Part shown: positions 17,961-27,800 of the stretch, piece by piece
Layout of the letters: the number at the start of each line of letters is the position of its first letter
Numbering within the stretch: the first letter of the stretch is position 1
Virus record (IMG/VR): IMGVR_UViG_3300030090_006323
Span: 1 to 55,257 of that record
DNA length: 55,257 bases
DNA from: a virus
Reading direction: 5' to 3' (one strand)
Translations under genes and position numbers: made by a program
Notes under the pieces: generated by a model
Database searches by the model: none
The model's input: only the letters and a program-made list of their open reading frames with translations
Told to the model about the DNA's origin: nothing

Positions 17961-18859
17961 TAGTCACAAACCTCACCTGAATCATCATCGCCAAACCTAG
18001 TAGAATATAAGCTTGCCGCTGCCGTAGATTCTAATATATTATCACCCAGGGTGTCAGTTAGTTCCCCATCTGATTTGATGCTTAAAAAATATTCAACGTA
18101 ACTTGGATCTAATCTAGGATACCTGCCATTAATTTCAGCATCAGTGCTTGCCATTAGAACACCGGTCTGCTCGTCAAAAGCATCTTCTGTTATAAATTTT
18201 AGATCCTGCACATGTTTAAATACTCGACTAGTGTCAGAGTCAGTGGGACCTTCGCATAAGAAAACTTCAATATCATAATTTCCATCTACTTTATCAAAGA
18301 CATTTTCCTCTTCAATAGATACAACAACCTTTTGATCTTGAATATTATAAGCGAGGTTATCAGGGTCCGTTCCTTGCGGTACATATGGAACATAATATGC
18401 CCATTCAATATCAAAATGTATTTGTGGAATTTCTGCCATATCAGTTCTCTGACTAAAGGGTGAACTATATTCGACAGAACCAGTAATTTGCACAGAGTCC
18501 GATATAGTTTGTATGTTCCAAGAAGGAAAGAAATCTGACCTTAGATCTGACGTTCCAAGTGGATTTGAAAGCATACTATTACCTTTTCTGGTCACTGGGC
18601 TATCAGATGTAATTGGCATACCATCATCATTAAGTGAACCCGATGTTACCATAATCGGTCTAAGAGATAAAGACTCTCGGATACGACCAATGATATCATT
18701 CTGATCTTCGGACAAATCAATATATTTGCCATCGTATACTACATCATCGTCAAAGAAGGCATAGAACATAGGCTTAAACTTACCCTTGGAAATAAGATAT
18801 TTTCCGTGGGGTGTCACAGCGATATCAACAACATCTTCTTTTTTATTTAAGAACGTCAT
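17960..18859 (-). CDS. Virion structural protein with diverged FLDN-type N-terminal domain
   Basis: A 299-residue acidic protein. The first 50 residues (MTFLNKKEDVVDIAVTPHG, LISKGKFKPMFYAFFDDDVV) align by eye with the N terminus of the 333-residue protein at 9299-10300: an FL opening, a VT..G turn, a GxF strand, and a DD.V.Y finish. The rest is beta-rich with many Asp and Ser residues (for example SIEEENVFDKVDGNYDIEVF). It follows the 3427-residue gene after 31 bases and its stop shares one base with the ATG of the 1469-residue gene. Relatives are found in large phages as structural proteins. I infer a baseplate or tail connector role without a T4 counterpart. Confidence 0.76.
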   Translation of the reverse strand: MTFLNKKEDVVDIAVTPHGKYLISKGKFKPMFYAFFDDDVVYDGKYIDLSEDQNDIIGRIRESLSLRPIMVTSGSLNDDGMPITSDSPVTRKGNSMLSNPLGTSDLRSDFFPSWNIQTISDSVQITGSVEYSSPFSQRTDMAEIPQIHFDIEWAYYVPYVPQGTDPDNLAYNIQDQKVVVSIEEENVFDKVDGNYDIEVFLCEGPTDSDTSRVFKHVQDLKFITEDAFDEQTGVLMASTDAEINGRYPRLDPSYVEYFLSIKSDGELTDTLGDNILESTAAASLYSTRFGDDDSGEVCD

Positions 18860-18890
18860 GTATTAAGTATTTCCCCATCAAATATTATTA

Positions 18891-21800
18891 TCAATCTTCT
18901 TCTCTACCGCCGCCGCCGATTTCTGGTTGCTTGACCTTGAAGTCACCACCTACATCAATCTCGCTAACGTCAGGTCTGAATTGCACACCAGTTGTAACCT
19001 TAGCCATCTCGATCATAGAAAAGAAATCATATGGCCAGTTAAAGTTTCGGTCTCTTTTTGCGTAAGCTTTTGGTCCCCTCAAAACTGGTGCCTCGCTTTC
19101 ATCAATAGCGCCCGCATTAAGCAAGCTGTTTTGGATCATCTCCTCATAGCTTTGCACAGATCTTCTCTTAACCTTAAACACCATCCATCTGACTCTATCG
19201 TCTAGACCTGGGGGTGCCCCTAGAATTTCTGGGTTCTGAATATCAATCAGGTCCCTAAGTCGTCGATCAATTCTACCGATTGACTCCGCTGTAAAATCCG
19301 AACAGGGGATAGCGTGATCAACACTAAACACTGTTCCAGATGTTTCTTCCGCCAAAGTCTTCACAGAAGCACGAGGCATTACGTTGTTCCAAATATCTGT
19401 AATGTCTTGTTGATTGAGTTCCATGTTAAATTCAAACAAGTAAATGGCAAAAGGTCTTTTCTCTGTATTCAAACGTGGCTGTGAGAAATCAAACCCATCT
19501 GGGATAATCGGAAATTCTTTGGGAATGAGCACTGACAGATTTCTTTCTAAAGCGGGAGGTAAATTATACAGTGCTAATTTCTCTCTAAGCTTTGCCACCT
19601 GGGGTCCTTCATTTTCTCCTTGTCTTGGAGGAGGTATTGTAATAAACTCAAATTCCTCTCCGTCTGTGTTAATGAACGGAATAGCTACAATAGCCTCAGA
19701 GATAGTTTTACTCGTGGCAACTTTACCTATTTGAAATCTCTTACCAATGTCTTCTTGTTTAAATCCAGTTAGTGTCCATAGCGACCCTTTCAAATGTTTA
19801 ATCCTAGACTTTTCGACAGGATTAATTTTATCAATAAGACGAACACTTTGGTTGTAAATGCTACCAGAGCCATCAACTCGGAACCTATCAATCGATAATA
19901 GATTAGCTATGCTGTGGTTATTAGAAACAATGCCACCAAACTTTGCAATTGATGTTCTGTTATTCTCATCCACACTAAATCTATATTCAAAATGGTTTGA
20001 AGCTATAGAAAGAGAACCAGTTGACCTAGTATCATCAACACTATCTTTCACATTTCTTTCAAAACCATTAGAAATAATTCTTCTAATTAATTGCTGCTCG
20101 TCAGGATCAACGTTGTTCAGTTCCATAAATACGCCTTCACCCTCGAATGGAAGAATTCCATACTGGTGCCACATTCCATATGTGTGTGGCGCTGCACTTA
20201 AATTTCTGTCTACCCTATTAAATTCTCCGTTTTTAATTGATGAGGAAAAATTGTAAGACCCTTGTGGTCGCTCCGCAAACGGGTGCCCTACCTCATTACT
20301 ACCTTCATCATCATGCCAAGAGGTATTTGGGAAATCAAGAACTGGGCTTTCCCACCTTGTGCCAATAGCCCAAGAATTTTGTGGTTCAATGCCAGCGTGT
20401 CTATTGTCTAGAACAAGTGTTGCATCAAGATTCATTCTGTTTGCCCAAGCTCGATTCCAACCATACGGTGGAATCACAACCGTGCCAGAATGGTCGCAAT
20501 CGTACTTCCAACTATCTTCGTTAAGAAAATCAATTTTGCACCCCTGAATAATTTGCTTAAGTGTTACACTTGTAGCCTCATCTGCTCTTAGTGCGTTCCC
20601 TTCAGCATCGACACCTGGGGCGATGTATGTAAACCTAGCCACCGAGGGACCATAATAATATGGTGCGGTGTGAGGGGCAAATTCACCATGGTGCTTTGGC
20701 CATTGGTCGTGACGTGTTACGCCGTCAGGACCTTTTAATGGGGTATGTGCATTGTGTTTACTAGCAACTGTTTTAACGAAGGTGTCAAGAGCATCCCACC
20801 CGATTGACCCAGTTGCTGTTGCTGGTCCATTAGCTTGAGGATTACTATAGATATTAAAGTTGGGTGTTTGTCGGAGCACAACTTCGCCCACATACATAGC
20901 ACCCGACAAAACAGTTATATTTTGAGGGTCCTCTGGTTTCCCAACCACCATAGTCACACCTTCATTTTCCAAGAAAAAGTCTGGCACAGAACCCAGGAAA
21001 TTACCCATTGCACTACGGAAAGGAGTGTCATCTGGTGCTGAGGCATCATCAGAAATACTAGCTGTAACCTTTTGTGCAAACGTAGGATTAATATGATAAT
21101 CTACTAAAGGAGTTTTTGGAGTTATAAATTGTTTTGGGTTTAAAAGAGTCTCAAACGGCAACCTACGACCATAGAAAAACGACCTGACTGCTGTAGAATG
21201 GTTTCTCTCGGTCGTCGTTGCGGCGGCGGGGTCATCAATAATTACCCTACCAGAAAATTCATCTCGTCCGGCTGGGAAGCACCTTGTTCCCGCAGCGATC
21301 TGGTAAGGCACAGAACCTGATGGCAACAACAAGCCAACGGACTTAGCCAGCACTCCACCTAAAGGACGCTTATGAGAGCCTGTAGTCTCAAACCCGGATT
21401 GGAGTTGGTCAACTGTCCTAACTGGGTGATCGACTGCCACACCATATCTAATACTATTGTATAGAATCCCTGGGGCAAACAGCGGGTCGATAAGTGTTTG
21501 ATATGCTCTTGGGCGTTCTATTGATATGCCACTACCAACAATTGTAGCATCCTCTCCTGTTAGATCACCAACATAAGATTGGGAGAATAAAGTTGCAATC
21601 TGCAATGTTCTATTTACTGGATAAAAGCCATGGTAAGGTAAAAGCTTTTGCACCGTGTTTGTTTTGATCAAATAATCTGTTGGTCTACTAAGAGCATCAA
21701 GATCATCCAGTAAAAGTTTTTCCCCTTGCTGAAATAAATCAGACAACATAAACCTTGATATAAAGCCATCTTGACCAGAGGATGATACTGCGGCTCCTGT

Positions 21801-24800
21801 CAGATTAAACATATTCTCAGAGAAAACAAAATTATCACCCTGCTTTGACTTAACCCTATCAAGGACATGATCGCTGTTTTTGTATTCTGCAAGAATAGTA
21901 TAATCCTTGCCAGCATTTTCAACATCTTTCTTAAAGTCACTATAAGTGTTATAAAATGGACCCCTTGGAGACGGTAGTAATTTTGGAATATATTTAATAC
22001 TACTATCTGAATCCGGGGAGTTTAACCTATTGATAGCATCATATCTTCTTCTATAAGCCGTCCAAGAAGGTCTTGTTGTTGGACCGCCTGGAGAGTATCC
22101 AATCATCGCTAGTGGTCCAAAATTATCAGAAGCACCAGGGTTGTTACCAGATAGAAGAACGGAGTGGTTAGAGTCGGCGTGCTTTTGATGAGTAAATGAT
22201 AAATGAGCGGAAGTAGCCACAGAGTAAACATACTTTGGCATAATATATCTATCAAAGTCAGAAATAGCCACAGAGGATGAGTCTGCAACTTTGGCAATAG
22301 CTCTGTGTTTGGAAGCGGTGTGATGTGTAAAGTGATGACCTGATCTTGCCAAATCTTTAAATGCAAGAACACTACCAGAGTATTCAATCGGGTCCCAAGG
22401 AACCATCATTAGCTCTCCCGCCGGGAAAGTATGAGCAATTGCCGTGCCTGTTATTCCAAGCCTTCCGAAAGACACAGACCCTGAACCCTCAGTATCAAGG
22501 CAGGCATCTGAAAATTGGAACGAGTCTAATGGCCAAGCCGAACCGCTTCTGCTCACAAAAGTAAGGAATGGACCAAAATTGCTGTAAATCGACTCATTTT
22601 CGGTCATAAATCCTCTGTCAGTCATAAACGGTGTAACTGGTGATTGTTTACGCCTAGTAAGCCCAAAACAATTTCTAGCAGTTGACATTTCATCTGAGGT
22701 GTTTTCACTTAGTTGATTCTTTGGTCTAACAGTGAAAGATGAGGACACAGGGTTTGGATGAAAGCTCCAAAGCTTGTATCTTGGAGTTTGACGTGTCATT
22801 TTTTGTCTAATAGAGTCTTGCCCATTAATCGCAGTCGAGCCACCAATAAGCTGCTGGAGGTGTTCATGAGACGATGACATACCATTAGTCGAGGTTGCCG
22901 TATTACCAAGAAACCCATTGAATGGCGTATCTAATATGTGTTCTGGGCTAATTTGGTCATCAGCCCAAGATGGGAATCTATAATTTTCTCTTCGCCTTGT
23001 ACCCGACAGTGCTGAGAACTTGTCCCTTGGGAAAACAACTTCTTCATGTTTATATCTTGTCACAGCATAAATACCATTTAGATACTGCTGAAACGGTGCG
23101 TCTTTTCTTAACCTTGTCATATAGGTGTAAGGCGTCTGGGTGTTTTTACCCCTTTGTAATTTTTTGTCAAGTAAAACATTAGAAAATCCTTGACGAATAT
23201 TACCCTCAGAAAAAGTAATTGTTTGCTCAGAAAAAACATTTCTTTGCAAAGCTTGATTGATGTTTGTGTTTAAAGCTGTATCTAGCGGATCATTGTTAGC
23301 CTCTGCAAAGTTAGCAACAACAATATCCATCTCATCAGGCTTTTGATTAATAGACACAGGCGATTCTGTAAATTCTTCTGCAACCTCAATCACAGGAGCT
23401 TGAGGATCATTGGCTTGGTTTTGCTTTGTAACTAATCGTATTGTGTTCATAAATTTAGATCCACGTCTTTTCCTTGAAAGTGGATGTAAATCGTATTGCC
23501 TCAATTGTGTAAATGGAACAAAAGCACGGATATCAGCAGCCCATTTCCAAATCATTTTATTTTGATCTTGACGTGAGATTTGGATTGAGGATGATCGATA
23601 ACTATCTAATTCTGTCTGTGTTGGTGCTTTGCCGGTAGTCCCTGCACCAAGAACATGATTGACATATTTTTCTCGATCCATTCGCCAATCACCCGCAGGG
23701 ACACCTGGGTTTGGTGCATTAAGAGGAACTCCTGGCTTACCACCACCGAATACAAAGGGCAAGCCGCCATCAAACCTTTGATCAAAAAGAGAGCCAAAAT
23801 CAGCATCAGATGGAATTTCATCGCCAGGAGTATCTGTCGATAGTGTTTGAAATCTGCCAAAAACTCCACCCTGAAGGTGATCTATTTCAAATACATTGTC
23901 ATCCTTAGAGGCGTTCAAGCCACTACTAGCTGTATAATAAGTACCTGATATTAAGCTCGGACTTGGAATAGCAATGCCACCAGTTGGATACAAACTGCTG
24001 TTTCTTACCCAGGTGTCGTACAAAGATTCGCCGGCTGCATATCCGCTGCCGCCCGCCATGTGTGCTGCATCAGCACCGGACATGTTCATAAACCAAGCAG
24101 TTCTATCCGCCCGTGGGATGGGGTGCGATACAAAAGCGTTATCGTATGATGCGCCCGTAACATAGACAACAGCTTTTGTGAAAGGATCGCCGTCAATCAC
24201 TTCTGAGAAGTCTTCTATCTCAGGTGATGATGCAGCGTTAGGTGCGCCGTACTCAAATCGCAACAAACCGTTTCTTTGCACTTTGTGTGCAGATGCAAGC
24301 AATTCATCAATTGAACCAGCCTGGCTGCCTGTTGTCAAATATTCTAAGTGATCAGGCAAAGATAGCTCGGCTGTTGATACGCCACCCGGAAGATTCCTAT
24401 AGCCCTTACCTTGAACTCTGGTACCTGAAACACTTAGTCCGCCCCAGATGCCTGGAATAAAACCACCAAAGGCTTGGTGTGTTCTAAGCTGTGAGTTTAA
24501 AATATTTCTAACAGAAATGTTTCTGAATGTCAAGGCATTGTTTGCAGAAAATTGTTGTGTTTCTCTATCGAGATATGCAGGCGTTTGAGTTTCAATACCA
24601 CCCGGCGAAGAGAACCTTTCTACAAACACACCCTTTGTAACTGTTCTGTTTGGAATCAAAAAGTCAACAATACCAGCAACATATGGTGAGGACGATGCGT
24701 TGGAGGTATAGTTAGCTGTGTTCTTACGATAATCTAAATTGTTAATTGATCTGTCGCTAGTTTGCACAACTTCATATGTGTTTTGGAAGTTTCCTACAAT

Positions 24801-27800
24801 AACTGCTGACGCTGTAGTTTTAATGTTTGCAATATTTAAAACTGTCCTGTTACCAACCCCACGAAGGAAGTGACCCTTGGGCGTTGATCCGGTAATAACT
24901 CTATTGATCGATGCGGTACCATTGCCCTTAAGATCTAAGGTAAAACCTTCTCGACGATTAGTAATGTCAACTGTGTGTTCGGACACCACAGAATCAGATC
25001 TAGTTGGTGGAAACATTAGATGATTAAGTTGATTCCTATATTGTCTGCCGCCGACATGTTGCCTGGTAAACGGTCCCTGCATTCCGTCTTCAAATCCGTC
25101 CATACCATCAGAGTCTTCATGATAACCAGAGAAATCAACCTTTCTAATGCCCGCTGTTGATAAGCTGTGTTGATACCCAGTTTCCACACTAGAACTCTGA
25201 ACGGTAAACGGTGTAAACAGTTCACCCTTAACAAGCGATCCGTTCTTCTTAGCTCTAAATGGAACTTTTCTTTTTAGCCCAACTGGGTGACCATATTCGT
25301 CTCTTTGGATTAGGTCGTCTTCGCTCTCGATCGTTTCAAATCGGTCAATTAAGATTTGTTCTGTTGGAGCGGTTCTATCTTTAGGTTGGAACTGGTTTGA
25401 ACCTTGACGTATAAATCTGCTTAGTTGCAAACTCGTCTTAGCATAACCTTTATGATCTTCGGTTCTCTTAATAGTTGTAAAGATTCTAGATCTTGTATTA
25501 AGGGTGCCTGATAAATGATCTGAGTTGTTTGGTGTTCTCTCTACGTTCTTATCAATTATTGAAGAAGAAAGAATCCCGGTGCCACGCTCCGCACGCTTTG
25601 CCCACCATTGAGTATTTCTATCTTGGTGCCTACTACCAGCACCGTCGCCCGCCATCTCTGCTGGACCGTCGTTCCTTGATCCGGTTCGAGGTGGTGCGTG
25701 TGCTAATCGCCAATTGTAAGAACGCTCTTCGATGCCTTGGATCGATGCGATTGGCTCTGGTTCGGTTCTCTTAAGGTGTGTGTAAGCATATTGATATTTG
25801 TTTCTTTCTAGAACATGACTTTCAATAATATTCCGAACTTCCTCTGGCACGCCAGCGGAGGCAGGGAATAGTTGTGTTAACATACTACCAATCGCACTGT
25901 CAAGCCATTTATAGTAGTCAACATAGGCTTCAACATTTGGGGTGTTTTCAATTCTTCTAAAGAATATCTCTCTTAGTTTCGATAGATCTTTATAGTCTGC
26001 ACGGTATTTATTTACGGGCTCACCAATCAAATTATTGAAATCATCGATAGACGCAAAGAAGCTTAACATTTCGTTTGAGATCGCATCGTACATGCTCTTT
26101 TCGACATTAAAGAAATATCTTGTCGGCACATCGTCTCTTTGAAATTGTACATCATCCGTGGTAAGTACTTGGACAAAATCTTGCGGATGAAGCTCTTCCG
26201 GTAAAGCTAACTTACCAGAGTAAACAAATTCTTTTCTTACAGGTTTATCTTTTACCTTGAAGAAGTCACCACGAGCATTATGCTTCTGCAAACTCTGACT
26301 TAATGCTGCTAAATATGTTTCTTGATATTCGTTACCCACAGAACCTGAACTAAAGTCAAGCACTCTGAATCTGCCTTCGCCATCACTACCGGTGACGTTT
26401 GCAAAGTCCCAATGTAGTGCTAGTGTTTCGATAGAGGGAACGTAAACACTCGGAGTGCTTTCAAAATTATATTCATTTCTAAATGGGTGTTTAGTCCCGT
26501 AAGAATCAGCATCAATAGCATGTGCATTAATAGTCTCGTTATCAAGGAATGAATTCCAAAAACGAACACTAGCAAATTTACTTTCTGCTTTTGTTAGCAC
26601 TGAGCCAGTAAAGTTTGTTCTGCTAGCCCCAGCATAAACAACCTTATTGGACATTAAAATACTAGAACCTGTGGCGTAGTTTAATGTTGTGGATGCCGAA
26701 AAGTGTGCTTGCTTCTCACCCAATAACATGTTTACGCCATAAAGGTCTAGTGTATACGAAGAGGAGAACTTAGTAGCAGTTGTACCACTAAGCTCTGTGC
26801 CACCAGCACCCTCAGCAAACGGTCTCTTAGCCGGAGCTAGTCGTACTGCAATATTCCATTTTTTATTATCAAATGCGTTCCGCATAACTGAGGATGACAA
26901 TAGCACATCACCTGCTCTATTCTTGATAATAAAATAAGCGTCCCTAGAAGCTTGGATCGGAGAAACAACCTCGGAGTAATCTGTTGTTGAATGCACCGAA
27001 TATACCTGCAAACCAAAATCGTTATCTGCATCTGCCCATTTTCTTCCTGTACTCACAGGGGACGAGTCGTCCGGGGTGTGAAACCCAAACATAGACGCCG
27101 TAGCATTAGTCAAAGCTTTGTAGAGTTTTTCTCCTGGCTCTGGTCGGCGAGGTAAAATAAACTCACCCTGTAGTGTTATGGCTGTATCTTTTATATTTGA
27201 CCCACTAAGAATACCTACTGATCCAAGAGACCCGGTATTATAGTTTTGGTATACAATGCCTTCCATGTCATCGTATCTTCTTAGACCAGAAACGTCCACA
27301 TACTTTTTATCAGATACAGAGCTTAAGTATTGACTCTTAAGTTCGTATGTTTGGTCATTAGCATAAGTCTTAACTTTTACAAGTTTTTCATCTACACCAA
27401 GAGATCGTATTAAGTTTCTAAAGCTTTTGTGAGTGCCCTTTGACTTGTACAAGTAGACAACATTATTATAGAGGTTTTTATAAATTTCATTCTTAACGTC
27501 GTAAAGTTTGCTCTCAAAGACTCGCTTGTCATCCTTTTGTAAAACCTGTGCCAGAACACTAGCATTAGCAAACAATTCTGGAGCTTCAAATCCTAAAGAT
27601 TCAAGTAGTCTTTCACCATATGGAAACGGCTTGTTGCTACCGCTGGTGTATCCAATATCTTTTACTTTTGACAGCGTGCTAATTTGTGCATATAAAGTAT
27701 CAAAATAACTTGATATGATCTGAGTTAGTTGTTTAAGTTGACCACCTGTATTTTCGTCTTGTTCGATAATCCAAGTAGGCATAGTAAAAAACAGATTTGA

